Of a stretch of 64,000 nucleotides of DNA, positions 39,961-49,602 are shown piece by piece. The notes beneath the pieces are model-generated. The model had not been told where the DNA came from. It worked only from the letters and a program-made list of their open reading frames with translations, and did no database searches. Where the stretch lies: NCBI RefSeq assembly GCF_009733865.1, contig NZ_WOFB01000017.1, forward strand, positions 62,001 through 126,000, written 5' to 3'. The number at the start of each line of letters is the position of its first letter. The stretch's first letter is position 1. The translations under genes were made by a program, and so were the position numbers. Source of the stretch: Oceanobacillus salinisoli (GTDB taxonomy: Bacteria > Bacillota > Bacilli > Bacillales > Amphibacillaceae).

Positions 39961-40039
39961 AAAAAGTTAATGCGCTGTAACTACCTAGGATTTTCTGCTA
40001 TAATCTTCCATATTTACCAGATTTCATAGATTTTCAAAG

Positions 40040-40068
40040 TTGACAAAAACAAATTTTTCTTATTCAAT
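40040..40068 (+). promoter_or_regulatory. Likely nrdJ promoter
   Basis: TTGACA at 40040-40045; a weak -10 (TATTCA/TTCAAT, 40061-40068) runs into the first NrdR box. Confidence 0.5.
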
Positions 40069-40083
40069 CACAATATATTGTGT
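40068..40083. promoter_or_regulatory. NrdR box 1
   Basis: TCACAATATATTGTGT, near-perfect palindrome matching the NrdR consensus ACAC-WATATATTG-GT. Overlaps the likely -10. Confidence 0.88.
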
Positions 40084-40098
40084 TAATTATAAAATGAA

Positions 40099-40114
40099 AT
40101 ACAATATATTGTAT
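40099..40114. promoter_or_regulatory. NrdR box 2
   Basis: ATACAATATATTGTAT, perfect palindrome, 31 bp (three helical turns) after box 1, the usual spacing for cooperative NrdR binding. Confidence 0.88.
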
Positions 40115-40196
40115 TGTTGATATTAAATGTGATATTGTTATAGTATCATAAATTTCTAGCATATGCCTAGTTTAATTTTGGTAAGGGAGCGATTGA

Positions 40197-42755
40197 ATGT
40201 CTATTATTGTCGAAGCGAGGAATCAAATCAACATCAAAGCATTAAACAAGGATATCGAGCAATTTAATGCTGTACATCCTATAACAGAAGATATGAAACT
40301 AACACATAAAGGTGTATCCCGTCTAGTAATGCTTGACCGTTATTCATATAAAGATACAGCGAAGACAACCCTCAAAGTAGGTGACTTTGTTGTCTTAACG
40401 GTAAAAGCAGACCCAAAGTTTCCGGCAAGGGGATTAGGTTTTGTTCAATCTATTGACTGGAAAAATAAAGTGGCAGAAGTCAAAGTAGAGCCAGAGTATC
40501 TTTCTGTTTTAGATGATAAGCAAGAAGCGGAAACAGGAATTGTCAAACGTTCCTTGGATACGATTGATAAACCTTTGGAAATTTATTACGAGCAAATTGC
40601 AAAACGAAATGCTACTGGATTATCTGTTGTTGAAAAAACTGAAGAAAAGCAAAAGGAATGGTATGGAAAGTTTTATGATGAGCTATCGAATCTGAATTTT
40701 ATACCTGCTGGGCGAGTACTTTACGGCGCTGGATCAGAAACAGAAGTAACTTATTTTAATTGTTATGTAATGCCTTACGTCAAAGATTCGCGAGAAGGAA
40801 TATCCGATCACCGTAAAAAAGTTATGGAAATCATGTCAAGAGGTGGAGGAGTTGGTACAAACGGTTCCACATTAAGACCAAGAAACACCCTTGCAAGGGG
40901 AGTGAACGGAAAATCATCCGGTTCCGTATCATGGTTAGATGATATTGCGAAATTAACGCACTTGGTTGAACAGGGAGGATCAAGAAGAGGCGCACAAATG
41001 ATTATGCTTGTAGATTCTCACCCTGATATTCTAGAATTTATTATCTCTAAAATGCAAAATCCAAGAATTCTTCGTTACTTAATCGAAAACACAGAAGACG
41101 AACAGATAAGAAAATTGGCTCAGGAAAAATTAAAATTTACACCGTTGACTGAAACGGAAGAAGATTTGTATCAAAGTATTCTTAACTATAGAAACATTCC
41201 TGGTCAAGGAGGTTTTACAGACGCTGCCATTCGTGAGGCGGAAGACAAACTGAGAACTGGCGGTACCTATTCCGTTCATAACCCGGAATTTTTAACTGGC
41301 GCTAACATCTCTGTTTGTATCACGAAAGAATTTATGGATGCTGTTGAACAGGATGATTACTACGAGCTTCGCTTCCCTAATGTGGAGAATTATACAGAAG
41401 AGGAAATGAAGGATTACAACGAACAATGGCATGAAGTCGGCGATGTACGTGAATGGGAAGAAATGGGTTACGAAGTTCGAGTATATCGTCAAATCAAAGC
41501 GAAAGAGCTTTGGAAACTGATTAATATTTGTGCTACGTATTCAGCAGAACCAGGTATTTTCTTTATTGATAATGCCAATGACATGACTAACGCGAAAAGT
41601 TATGGACAGCAGGTTGTAGCTACAAACCCATGTGGGGAGCAGCCGCTTGCACCTTATTCAGTCTGTAATTTAGCTGCCGTCAACCTTGCAGAAATGGCTA
41701 ACAAAGAAACAAATACGGTAGATTTTAAAAAATTGGAGCAAACCGTTCAAACCGGTGTACGAATGCAGGATAATGTCATCGATGCAACACCATACTTCCT
41801 GGAAGAAAATGAAAAGCAAGCACTAGGGGAAAGACGAATTGGTTTAGGGGTAATGGGTCTACATGACTTATTAATTTACTGTGAAACCAAGTATGGTTCA
41901 GAGGAAGGAAACAAGTTAGTTGATCAAATTTTTGAAACCATTGCTGTTACAGCATACAGAACTTCCATTGAATTGGCTAAAGAAAAAGGAAGCTTCCCAT
42001 TCTTAGTTGGTGATACAGAAGAAGAGACGGAACAATTAAGAGAAGCGTTTATTCATACAGGTTATATGAAGAAAATGCCGGAAGATATTCGTCAGGATAT
42101 TTTAAAATACGGCATTAGAAATTCTCATTTGTTAACTGTTGCTCCGACTGGAAGCACTGGAACAATGGTTGGGGTGAGTACTGGACTTGAGCCATACTAC
42201 TCATTCTCTTACTTTAGAAGTGGCCGTTTAGGTAAATTTATAGAAGTTAAAGCAGACATTGTTCAAGAGTACTTGGACAACAATCCCGATGCAAATTCGG
42301 AACAATTGCCTGAATGGTTTGTTGCAGCAATGGACTTGAAGCCTGAAGAACACGCTGATACCCAGTGTGTCATTCAGCGATGGGTAGACAGTTCTATTTC
42401 CAAAACTGTCAATGCACCAAGGGGTTACACTGTTGAACAAGTGGAAAGTGTATATGAAAGATTGTACAACTGTGGAGCAAAAGGTGGAACCGTATATGTC
42501 GACGGAAGCCGTGATACCCAGGTTCTTACTCTTAAAGCGGAAGAAAATTCGTTTGAGCAAACAGAATTATTCTCTGAAGAAGATAAACCAAAGGTAGTAC
42601 TCGTTGATACCGTACAGGAATTGGATAAAACCAGTGTAACGATTGGTTCTGAGGTTGGTAATACTTGTCCAGTATGTCGTGAAGGTACTGTAGAAGATAT
42701 TGGCGGCTGTAATACATGTACAAGTTGTAATGCACAGTTAAAATGTGGCCTGTAA
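40197..42755 (+). CDS. nrdJ: Adenosylcobalamin-dependent (class II) ribonucleotide reductase
   Basis: An 852-residue enzyme that makes deoxyribonucleotides using B12, without oxygen. Core marks: YFNCYVMPYVKDS, MSRGGGVGTNGSTLRPRN, the NPCGEQPLAPYSVCNL active-site segment with Cys and Glu, and APTGSTGTMVGVSTGLEP. The C-terminus has a Cys-rich zinc-like end (CPVCREG, CNTCTSCNAQLKC) carrying the redox cysteines. No ATP-cone at the N-terminus. Start ATG 40197 behind AAGGGAGCG. Controlled by two NrdR boxes; no B12 riboswitch seen. Not part of the B. subtilis order here. Confidence 0.94.
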   Translation: MSIIVEARNQINIKALNKDIEQFNAVHPITEDMKLTHKGVSRLVMLDRYSYKDTAKTTLKVGDFVVLTVKADPKFPARGLGFVQSIDWKNKVAEVKVEPEYLSVLDDKQEAETGIVKRSLDTIDKPLEIYYEQIAKRNATGLSVVEKTEEKQKEWYGKFYDELSNLNFIPAGRVLYGAGSETEVTYFNCYVMPYVKDSREGISDHRKKVMEIMSRGGGVGTNGSTLRPRNTLARGVNGKSSGSVSWLDDIAKLTHLVEQGGSRRGAQMIMLVDSHPDILEFIISKMQNPRILRYLIENTEDEQIRKLAQEKLKFTPLTETEEDLYQSILNYRNIPGQGGFTDAAIREAEDKLRTGGTYSVHNPEFLTGANISVCITKEFMDAVEQDDYYELRFPNVENYTEEEMKDYNEQWHEVGDVREWEEMGYEVRVYRQIKAKELWKLINICATYSAEPGIFFIDNANDMTNAKSYGQQVVATNPCGEQPLAPYSVCNLAAVNLAEMANKETNTVDFKKLEQTVQTGVRMQDNVIDATPYFLEENEKQALGERRIGLGVMGLHDLLIYCETKYGSEEGNKLVDQIFETIAVTAYRTSIELAKEKGSFPFLVGDTEEETEQLREAFIHTGYMKKMPEDIRQDILKYGIRNSHLLTVAPTGSTGTMVGVSTGLEPYYSFSYFRSGRLGKFIEVKADIVQEYLDNNPDANSEQLPEWFVAAMDLKPEEHADTQCVIQRWVDSSISKTVNAPRGYTVEQVESVYERLYNCGAKGGTVYVDGSRDTQVLTLKAEENSFEQTELFSEEDKPKVVLVDTVQELDKTSVTIGSEVGNTCPVCREGTVEDIGGCNTCTSCNAQLKCGL

Positions 42756-42769
42756 ATAATAATGAAGTC

Positions 42770-42862
42770 GAGACTGGGACAAGAGTGTTTTAGTTAAAGA
42801 AAAATCCGAACTATGATTCAGAATTCTTCCATTAGAATTTGAGTTAGTTCGGATTTTTTTAA
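42770..42862 (+). repeat. R3 palindromic repeat, also nrdJ terminator
   Basis: GAGACTGGGACAAGAG..., then stem AAATCCGAACTA/TAGTTCGGATTT followed by T7. The same element occurs inverted at 49497-49595. 'GRGGCTGGGACA' elements are widespread in Bacillaceae spacers. Confidence 0.8.
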
Positions 42863-42864
42863 TA

Positions 42865-43060
42865 GATAAGAAAATATAAATTTGCGCTTTGATGTCTAGC
42901 TCCATCGCCCAGCGACTAGCGGACTTCCCTCACCCACGTACGATAAAGAAGACTTGCCGATTGGTGAAACCGGAGGCTTAGTCGCCCTTATACCCTTGCG
43001 GTGAAAGTCAACATCGACTCACTCCGTTGGACGTGTTTCCTTTATCTTCTACGGTAGGGG
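42865..43060. repeat. R4 intergenic repeat
   Basis: Starts AAGAAAATATAAATTT...GTCTAGCTCCATCGCCCAGC, contains GCGGACTTCCCTCACCC, CGTACGATAAAG and ends in TTTATCTTCTACG (inverted match to ACGATAAAGAAG). A common, non-coding Bacillaceae repeat type. No reading frame. Confidence 0.6.
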
Positions 43061-43069
43061 AATGTCTGG

Positions 43070-43560
43070 ATTAAAAACGCCGCTTTGCGCGGCAACAACG
43101 GACCACCTGGTATAGCCAGCCGCAGTCCGTATGCCGCTAAACGGGCGCTTGCGCTTTTCTTAATGCGTTTTTTAAACGATTGGTTGTTTTTGTCACTATA
43201 TTTATAAAGTCCGGTGTAAATGAGAACACTGGTGACTTCTGCTTTGGGTAAACGCGCACATTAGTATACGGCTTTAGCCTCCTAAGAAGAAAAATCACTT
43301 CCTTGAAAAGAGAAGTACGTTTTCTTTGTGTGGTGTTATGCTTACGAAGCTTTACTCGTCCAGCCTGATCCTTGGACACGTATTTTCCCCTTTAGCAGTC
43401 GACTGCCCTCAGCTATAATCAACCAGCAATGGTAAGCTAAGTTTGATTTATTTCCAGCATATCTCCATTTTAGGAAGGCGGGATAACTCAATACTAGCAG
43501 AGCAAATAAACGGAGCTCCGGCGAGAAGCCTGTCCATAGTGAGACCCTGCAGAGATTTTA
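43070..43560. repeat. R2 repeat locus 1 (two convergent copies)
   Basis: The left part shares GCCTCCT.AGAAGAAAA.CACTTCCT and GGACACGT.TTCCC...AGTCGACTGCCCTC.GCT.YAATCAACC with 49115-49205, but with an extra ~65 bases. The right part (AATAAACGGAGCTCCGGCGAGAAGCC.GTCC.TAGTGAGACCC) matches 49285-49335 in the opposite sense. An 80-codon minus-strand frame inside it is treated as chance. Confidence 0.65.
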
Positions 43561-43692
43561 TAAGGTATAACCCCAACTAAATGAAGGTTCATGCTAATGA
43601 AAACTTGTTTAAATGTACACTTTCATGTATCCTCTTATTATAGAAACAATTTTGCCTATGATAAAAAATTTTACAGAAGTGAGGGAGTCCCT

Positions 43693-44109
43693 ATGCCAAC
43701 CCCAAGCATGGAAGATTATATAGAGCAAATATATAACCTAATAGAATCCAAGGGATATGCAAGAGTGTCCGATATAGCCGAAGCTTTGTCCGTACACCCT
43801 TCGTCAGTTACGAAAATGGTTCAAAAGCTGGACAAGGATGAATATTTAAATTACGAAAAATACCGTGGTTTTATCTTAACACCCAAAGGCAAAAAAATTG
43901 GTGAACGATTAGTCTATCGTCATGAACTATTAGAAGAATTTCTTGAGATAATTGGAGTAGATAAGGAAAATATTTATAATGATGTTGAGGGAATAGAGCA
44001 CCATTTAAGTTGGAACTCCATCGACCGCATTGGTGATTTGGTAAATTATTTCAAATCAAGTAAAGATAGAGTGGAAGGGCTAAAACAAATGCAGGAAGAC
44101 AATAATTAA
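43693..44109 (+). CDS. mntR: Manganese-responsive repressor MntR
   Basis: A 138-residue DtxR-family regulator of manganese uptake. Winged helix at the N-terminus ([39 protein letters not shown]), dimer/metal domain after residue 75. Known metal ligands match by position: Asp8, Glu11, a His in YRHELLEEF, and Glu/Glu/His in EGIEHHLSW. Start ATG 43693 behind GAGGGAG, giving the normal MntR N-terminus. No clear operator seen in front. Confidence 0.95.
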   Translation: MPTPSMEDYIEQIYNLIESKGYARVSDIAEALSVHPSSVTKMVQKLDKDEYLNYEKYRGFILTPKGKKIGERLVYRHELLEEFLEIIGVDKENIYNDVEGIEHHLSWNSIDRIGDLVNYFKSSKDRVEGLKQMQEDNN

Positions 44110-44565
44110 TTAGGCAGTTTTCTGAAAGATTATTACTTTTGCAGAAAAACTTTATTGCGCATATGATATAAACTCCGGACTGGTGAAAACTCCATTTCGT
44201 AATCTTCTCGCTTGTTCTAATGATGATAGTGTGCATACAGTCGCTCCGGCTGCAGAAGTCTCTGTGTATTTCCTGTGCTGGTTTAGTGCTATTCAACATT
44301 CTATCTGAATGAGTGTTGCTGATCGGTATTTGATTGAATCAGAGAACAGTTTATTTGTTTAGAGTACTCTCTCTTAAGCAGTAGTCAGGAGTTTATATAA
44401 ATTTCATAACATTTTGAGGTGCTATTCATTATTATTGCTCGTACTTTATACAGTAAAGGGTTCTAAAAGTACTTTCTCATGCTTAATATTTTAAAAAGTA
44501 ATGTGTATTTAGCGTGCATCCTCCATGTTAAATGCAAGCTAAAATTAAGCATAAGGAGCGAGCAG
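44110..44565. other. Long spacer without recognisable gene
   Basis: 456 bases of AT-rich sequence. CTCCGGCTGCAGAAGTC near 44255 may be a decayed intergenic repeat. No convincing reading frame, promoter or RNA structure seen. Confidence 0.4.
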
Positions 44566-45459
44566 ATGAAAATTGATGCCGTACTTTCAGGTGGCGGAGT
44601 AAAAGCTTTTGCCTATGCTGGTGTATTAAAAAGTTTTGAGGAAAATGATCTTGAGATTGAACGGGTAGCTGGTACATCTGCTGGAGCTATTGTTGCCTCA
44701 TTTCTTGCATCAAACTATAAAACGGATGAGATCATGCAATTAATTGATGAACTTGATTTAAAACAGTTTTTAGATCCTCCTGCCCTGACCAAATACATTC
44801 CTTTTAGTAAATGGTTATTCTTATATTTTCAATTAGGTATCAATAAAGGAAATAAATTAGAAAATTGGTTGTATAAGCAGCTTGCCAGGAAAAATATATA
44901 CACCTTTAATGACATAACACCGGGATATCTTAAAGTGGTTGTAAGTGATTTATCTTTAGGGAAGCTCGTTGTTATTCCCGATGACTTAAAGCGTATTTAT
45001 GGATTGAATCCCAAATTTTTCCCTGTTGCGAAAGCTGTTCGAATGAGTGCTGGTTTTCCGTACTTCTTTATGCCTAAAAAATTACCGGGAAAAACAGAAA
45101 AGAAAAGTATCATTGTCGATGGAGGGCTATTAAGTAACTTTCCACTATGGTTATTTGGTAGTGGAAATAATAGTGAAACGAGACCTGTACTCGGGATAAA
45201 ATTTACAGGATCTATCGAGAAACAGAACTATCCTAGGAAAATTAACAACGCATTTGATATGTTTACAGCTCTTTTTGCCACAATGAAACAAGCGCATGAT
45301 GCAAGATATATATCCAAATCAGATAAAAAAAATATCATTTTTATTCCAATAGAAGATGTAGATTCGGTAGATTTTCATATTGATGAGGAAACAAAGGGGA
45401 ATTTATTTCTCCTTGGTAAGTCACATGCGGATGAATTTTTGAAACACTGGCCAAATTGA
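44566..45459 (+). CDS. yqhO: Patatin-like phospholipase YqhO
   Basis: A 297-residue lipid acyl hydrolase. Oxyanion loop LSGGGVKAFAYAG (about residues 7-19), nucleophile Ser in GTSAG (about 38-42), catalytic Asp in VDGGLLSNFP. Start ATG 44566 behind ATAAGGAGCG; longer frames upstream have no ribosome-binding site. Same position after mntR as in B. subtilis. Substrate unknown; no signal peptide. Confidence 0.93.
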   Translation: MKIDAVLSGGGVKAFAYAGVLKSFEENDLEIERVAGTSAGAIVASFLASNYKTDEIMQLIDELDLKQFLDPPALTKYIPFSKWLFLYFQLGINKGNKLENWLYKQLARKNIYTFNDITPGYLKVVVSDLSLGKLVVIPDDLKRIYGLNPKFFPVAKAVRMSAGFPYFFMPKKLPGKTEKKSIIVDGGLLSNFPLWLFGSGNNSETRPVLGIKFTGSIEKQNYPRKINNAFDMFTALFATMKQAHDARYISKSDKKNIIFIPIEDVDSVDFHIDEETKGNLFLLGKSHADEFLKHWPN

Positions 45460-45461
45460 AG

Positions 45462-45503
45462 AAAAGACCGTACTTCTAGAAGGAGGCACGGTCTTTTCTT
45501 TTT
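45462..45503. terminator. Bidirectional terminator yqhO/yqhP
   Basis: AAAAGACCGT/ACGGTCTTTT stem between convergent genes, T-run behind. Confidence 0.85.
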
Positions 45504-45865
45504 GCTTTATTACCGTCAATTACTTTTAAGTGTGAGGCTGTCCGTTTGTTTCTCTTTTTCTTAATAAGGTTTGGCTGTTTTTTACTGGCCAGTTTTGTGC
45601 TGGCATTAGCTCCACGCGGCTTTTCACTTTTATATTTTGCCTTTGATTGGCGTACAGCTTTTTTATATTTCTTCATGTCATTAGAAGGAGCTCTATTTTT
45701 CAGGAAGACAAAATAGATTACTGCGAATATTGCTAACCCAATACCCAGCGTTGTAAAAATACTTATGAAAAAGCTTCCAGGCTGTGTAAAGAGTTGAGAA
45801 AATAACCCAATAACCCCAAAACCAATAATCACGTAAAACAGCAAAGACCATTTATTGCGAGCCAT
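45476..45865 (-). CDS. yqhP: Membrane protein YqhP (SA1362 family)
   Basis: A 129-residue protein with two membrane segments (about residues 7-26 and 32-54) and a long, very basic C-terminal tail (Lys/Arg-rich, NLIKKKRNKRTASH). Family of unknown function, conserved next to yqhO. Start ATG 45865 behind AAGGAGGAGA. The basic tail may bind membrane lipid or nucleic acid; that is a guess. Confidence 0.88.
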   Translation of the reverse strand: MARNKWSLLFYVIIGFGVIGLFSQLFTQPGSFFISIFTTLGIGLAIFAVIYFVFLKNRAPSNDMKKYKKAVRQSKAKYKSEKPRGANASTKLASKKQPNLIKKKRNKRTASHLKVIDGNKAKRKDRASF

Positions 45866-46033
45866 TAGATTCTCCTCCTTTTTCTAATAAATTGATCTGG
45901 AATCCTACTTTTGATTTGCCCATATTTATAAAGTTTTATAGTTAAAATCTAAAATATAATCCCAGATTATGTACTATATTTCAATTTTTTCCTGTTTTGA
46001 TCAAATTATTCATATTAAACGATTTTTTACACG

Positions 46034-46151
46034 TTAGGAAAGTATAAAATTTTAGCATGAAGAGGATTCGACGTAGTTAAAATTTTAATGTACCAAGTAT
46101 AAGAAAAACTAACCCATTCGCTAAAGGTCGAGCGAATACAAGCTTTTCTAA
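46034..46151 (+). repeat. R1 repeat copy B
   Basis: TTAGGAAAGTATAAAATTTTAG ... CTTTTCTAA split here: ends TTAGGAAAG and CTTTTCTAA are inverted repeats; internal GACGTAG.TAAAATTTTAAYGT and CATTCGCTAAA.G.CGAGCGA match copies A and D. Confidence 0.85.
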
Positions 46152-46252
46152 AAAGGGTTAAAAACCACAAAGCTTATGAATAGTGCCTTTTAAAAGAAAA
46201 TACTAATATATGTTATATGCTTGGAATGACCTTGTGGGTAATATTTCACACG

Positions 46253-46370
46253 TTAGAAAGTATAAAATCTTAGACAGGAAATAATTCGGCGTAGTAAAAA
46301 AAATTTACATTCCAGGTATAAGAAAGACGAACACCTTCTCGAAAAGAAAAGCGAGTGAGAGTTTTTCTAA
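46253..46370 (+). repeat. R1 repeat copy C
   Basis: TTAGAAAGTATAAAATC ... GTTTTTCTAA, same length as copy B but more diverged. Spacer 45866-46567 holds only these repeats and AT-rich DNA. Confidence 0.82.
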
Positions 46371-46567
46371 TGTAATTGGACACGTCCAGTGCTTGTTCTT
46401 TAGATATTTATGGGAATATGAAATTTCCTTACTTTTATTTTACTAAATAGGAAGGAAGATAACTAGTATTTGGCATTTTATATTTCTTAATAATCAAAAA
46501 GGTTTTCTTGATGGACAGGATGATTGGTTTTTATGTAATTGGTAATAATACTGGTGAGGTGATTCAT

Positions 46568-47065
46568 GTGAGTGAGAATAAACAATTAGAACAGAACAAG
46601 CACAGCGAAAACACCATGTCATTATTAGGCAGATCACTATTAACAGGATTTATTGGTGGCGTTTTTTGGGGGGGAATTGCTGTGTTTTTGTATTATTTTA
46701 ATTTTACGGAGGTTTCCCCAAAATCATTTGTGTTGAGATCATGGCTTAGAACGGAATGGACCGATCGCTGGCTCGGAGATCTCGTTTCGGTTTTCCTTGT
46801 TGGTTTGTTATCCATTATTACAGCATTAATATATTATGGATTATTTAAAAAAATAAACTCAATGTGGATGGGTGTGTTATATGGTATTATCCTATGGGGT
46901 ATTGTATTCTATTTACTGCAGCCGATATTCACAAATGTTCCGAATTTGTTCGAACAAAAGGCAAATACGATTGTTACAAACATCTGTTTATTTATTTTAT
47001 ATGGAACATTTATCGGTTATTCCATTTCGTATGATTATCATGACACAGAAGTACAACAGACTTAA
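46568..47065 (+). CDS. yqhR: Conserved membrane protein YqhR
   Basis: A 165-residue protein with four membrane segments (about residues 22-44, 72-92, 100-122, 130-152 by eye). GTG 46568 is taken as start since GAGGTGATTC lies just upstream; longer frames are unlikely. Function unknown; YqhR is conserved at this place before papA in Bacillaceae. Confidence 0.85.
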   Translation: MSENKQLEQNKHSENTMSLLGRSLLTGFIGGVFWGGIAVFLYYFNFTEVSPKSFVLRSWLRTEWTDRWLGDLVSVFLVGLLSIITALIYYGLFKKINSMWMGVLYGIILWGIVFYLLQPIFTNVPNLFEQKANTIVTNICLFILYGTFIGYSISYDYHDTEVQQT

Positions 47066-47227
47066 AGTCCTAAACTAGTCTGAATAACCGACAATCGATA
47101 AATGATTCTTATCTTAATTACTATAAAGGGTTATTCAAAATAATGCTTTTATGATAAACTTAAAAATAGTTAAATTTTAACAACTGTTCAAGTTTTTGCT
47201 AGGTGGGCATTAGAAAGGGATGAAGTC

Positions 47228-48289
47228 ATGGAGAAATTATCTAAATTACGCAAGGCATTAGAAGAGAAAGAATTAGATGGAATTTTGGTAACCAGTCCAT
47301 ATAACAGAAGGTATGTGACTGGTTTTACAGGTACAGCAGGTGTTGCAATTATATCCAAGGATGATTCCCGCTTTATAACGGATTTCAGATATACAGAACA
47401 GGCAACGGCACAAGCGAAAGAGTTCCAAATTATAGAACATAAACAAGTGATAGAGCAGGAAATAAAAAAACAATTAAAGGATATGAATATTAAGCGGCTT
47501 GGGTTTGAAAAAGATCATGTAACGTATGGCGTGTATCAGACATATCACAATCTATTTGATTCGGAGCTAATCCCTGTAAGCGGACTGATTGAAGAAATTC
47601 GTTTAATCAAGTCAGATGAAGAGCTTACAATTCTTAAAAAGGCTGCCAAAATTGCAGATGATGCATTTGCACATATTCAGTCTTATATTAAGCCAGGTGT
47701 AAAAGAAATAGATATTTCAAATGAACTTGAATTCTTTATGAGAAAGCAAGGTGCAACAGCTTCCAGTTTTGACATCATTGTTGCTTCCGGCTACCGTTCC
47801 GCACTTCCTCATGGTGTCGCGTCTGATAAGGAAATTCAATCAGGAGAATTGGTGACAATGGACTTCGGTGCTTTGTTTCAAAGTTATTGTTCAGATATTA
47901 CGAGAACCATAGCAGTTGGTGAGATTTCGGATCAGTTACGCGAAATCTATGACACTGTTTTAGAAGCTAATCTTAGAGGAGTAAACGGAATTAAACCTGG
48001 ATTAACCGGTAAAGAAGCAGATGCTTTAACAAGAGACTATATTAAGGAAAAAGGCTACGGTTCATATTTTGGGCATTCTACTGGTCACGGAATTGGACTT
48101 GAGGTTCATGAAGGGCCTGGATTATCTAGCCGTTCTAACAAAGTATTAAAACCAGGTATGGTTGTTACAGTAGAGCCAGGTATTTATATGGCTGGTATTG
48201 GTGGCTGCAGAATAGAAGATGATATTGTTATTACAGAGAATGGTAACGAACGCTTAACGTTTGCACCAAAAGAACTTATTCAATTATAG
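47228..48289 (+). CDS. papA: Xaa-Pro aminopeptidase (PapA/YqhT)
   Basis: A 353-residue M24 metallopeptidase that removes N-terminal residues before proline. N-terminal creatinase domain (about residues 1-130); catalytic metal ligands in VTMDFGALFQSYCSDITRT (two Asp), HSTGHGIGLEVHE (His), VTVEPGIY (Glu) and CRIEDD (Glu). Start ATG 47228 behind AAAGGGATG. Upstream of efp, 24 bases away; the EF-P link is conserved in Bacillus. The aroQ gene found before it in B. subtilis is absent. Confidence 0.95.
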   Translation: MEKLSKLRKALEEKELDGILVTSPYNRRYVTGFTGTAGVAIISKDDSRFITDFRYTEQATAQAKEFQIIEHKQVIEQEIKKQLKDMNIKRLGFEKDHVTYGVYQTYHNLFDSELIPVSGLIEEIRLIKSDEELTILKKAAKIADDAFAHIQSYIKPGVKEIDISNELEFFMRKQGATASSFDIIVASGYRSALPHGVASDKEIQSGELVTMDFGALFQSYCSDITRTIAVGEISDQLREIYDTVLEANLRGVNGIKPGLTGKEADALTRDYIKEKGYGSYFGHSTGHGIGLEVHEGPGLSSRSNKVLKPGMVVTVEPGIYMAGIGGCRIEDDIVITENGNERLTFAPKELIQL

Positions 48290-48313
48290 GGTTATGAAAC
48301 GGAGGAATTAATA

Positions 48314-48871
48314 ATGATTTCAGTAAACGATTTTAAAACAGGATTAACTATTGAGGTAGATAATGATATTTGGCAAGTAATTGAGTTCCAGCATGTAAAA
48401 CCTGGAAAGGGTGCTGCCTTTGTACGTTCAAAACTTCGCAATCTAAGAACCGGTAACATTCAGGAGAAAACATTCCGGGCTGGAGAAAAAGTAAGCAAAG
48501 CGCACATCGACAACAATAAAATGCAATATTTATATGCGACAGGAAACTCCCATGCATTTATGGATATGAATACGTATGAGCAAATTGAAATACCAGGGGA
48601 GCAAATTGAATATCAATTGAAATTTATGAAAGAAAATATGGAAGTAAACGTTATCAGTTATGAGGGTGAAATACTAGGCGTAGACTTGCCAAACAACGTG
48701 GAATTAGAAGTAGTGGAAACAGAGCCAGGTATAAAAGGGGATACTGCCAGCGGTGGAACGAAACCAGCCACACTGGAAACTGGTCACGTTGTACAAGTAC
48801 CGTTTTTTATCAATAAAGGTGACATTCTGGTTGTTAATACTTCAGATGGAAAATATGTTTCAAGAGCATAG
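48314..48871 (+). CDS. efp: Translation elongation factor P
   Basis: A 185-residue three-domain factor that helps ribosomes through proline runs. KOW-like domain 1 with the tip loop [15 protein letters not shown], then two OB domains ending [17 protein letters not shown]. Start ATG 48314 behind GGAGGAATT. Terminator at 48887-48914. Confidence 0.97.
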   Translation: MISVNDFKTGLTIEVDNDIWQVIEFQHVKPGKGAAFVRSKLRNLRTGNIQEKTFRAGEKVSKAHIDNNKMQYLYATGNSHAFMDMNTYEQIEIPGEQIEYQLKFMKENMEVNVISYEGEILGVDLPNNVELEVVETEPGIKGDTASGGTKPATLETGHVVQVPFFINKGDILVVNTSDGKYVSRA

Positions 48872-48886
48872 GTCATTTATTTTTAG

Positions 48887-48914
48887 GGAGACACTTTTTG
48901 GTGTCTTCTTTTTG
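48887..48914 (+). terminator. Terminator of papA-efp
   Basis: GAGACAC/GTGTCTTC stem with T5. Confidence 0.8.
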
Positions 48915-48919
48915 CATTT

Positions 48920-49020
48920 TAGGAAGAGGCTGGGACATAACAAACTAATGCACCTATTCTAAAACGAATGATGACATGTTAGAGGAGTTAAAAAATTCTC
49001 TATTCGCTAAATTTGTTATT
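48920..49020 (+). repeat. R3-type repeat, partial
   Basis: Begins GAAGAGGCTGGGACATAAC and ends in GTTATTATGG; related to the R3 head at 42770 but with another body. Confidence 0.5.
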
Positions 49021-49059
49021 ATGGAATATATATAAACTCCTGACTAACTTAATTAAGAA

Positions 49060-49400
49060 TAAATGTCTGGTGGGATGGGTGCTATGTTGATTTCCGCTCC
49101 GGGCAGTCGCGGACCTTAGGGCACGGCCTCAGCCTCCTCGGAAGAAAACCACTTCCTGCTCAGTTCTGGACACGTGCTATTCCCGCAGGAGTCGACTGCC
49201 CTCCGCTACAATCAACCATCTTAATAGTGGTAGAGTATATTTTATAGCATAATCACATGCTAGAAAGTCAAGATCACCAAACTAGCGGAGGAAATACACG
49301 GAGACTCCTGCGGGAAAAGAGGCATCGGTGAGACCCCTAAAGAAGACAGCACGAGGAGGCTCACCAGCCGCCCTAAGATGCGCGTAGTGTATTTCCGTAG
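49060..49400. repeat. R2 repeat locus 2 (two convergent copies)
   Basis: Left copy 49090-49210 (ATTTCCGCTCCGGGCAGTCG ... GTCGACTGCCCTCCGCTAC), right copy 49275-49400 (CGGAGGAAATACACGGAGAC ... GTGTATTTCCG), facing each other. GC-rich, no gene, same family as 43070-43560. This type is common in Bacillaceae spacers. Confidence 0.7.
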
Positions 49401-49496
49401 CAGTAGTATTATCTCAAATTAAATATATTCGCATTTTATATCAATTGTGAAATTGAGTTTTTCTGCAAAGGGCAATAATCCTTTAGGAAACATCCA

Positions 49497-49595
49497 TATA
49501 TATAGAAAAATCCGAACTAGTTCGAATTCTAACTTTAGAATTTTGAATGATAGTTCGGATTTTTCTTGACTAAAATAGTTTTGTCCCAGCCACTT
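49497..49595 (-). repeat. R3 repeat, inverted copy
   Basis: On the minus strand: GGCTGGGACAAAACTATTTT..., then AAAATCCGAACTAT.../..AGTTCGGATTTTTC, matching 42770-42862. Confidence 0.8.
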
Positions 49596-49602
49596 TACCA
49601 CT

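Noticed and set aside
43137-43379. 80-codon minus-strand frame, Lys/Arg rich
   Set aside because: It lies wholly within the R2 repeat locus, has no good ribosome-binding site and the matching repeat at 49060-49400 does not keep the frame.
43600-43690. MntR operator before mntR
   Set aside because: Only a half-site-like TTTTGCCTATG is present; no palindrome matching the known box.
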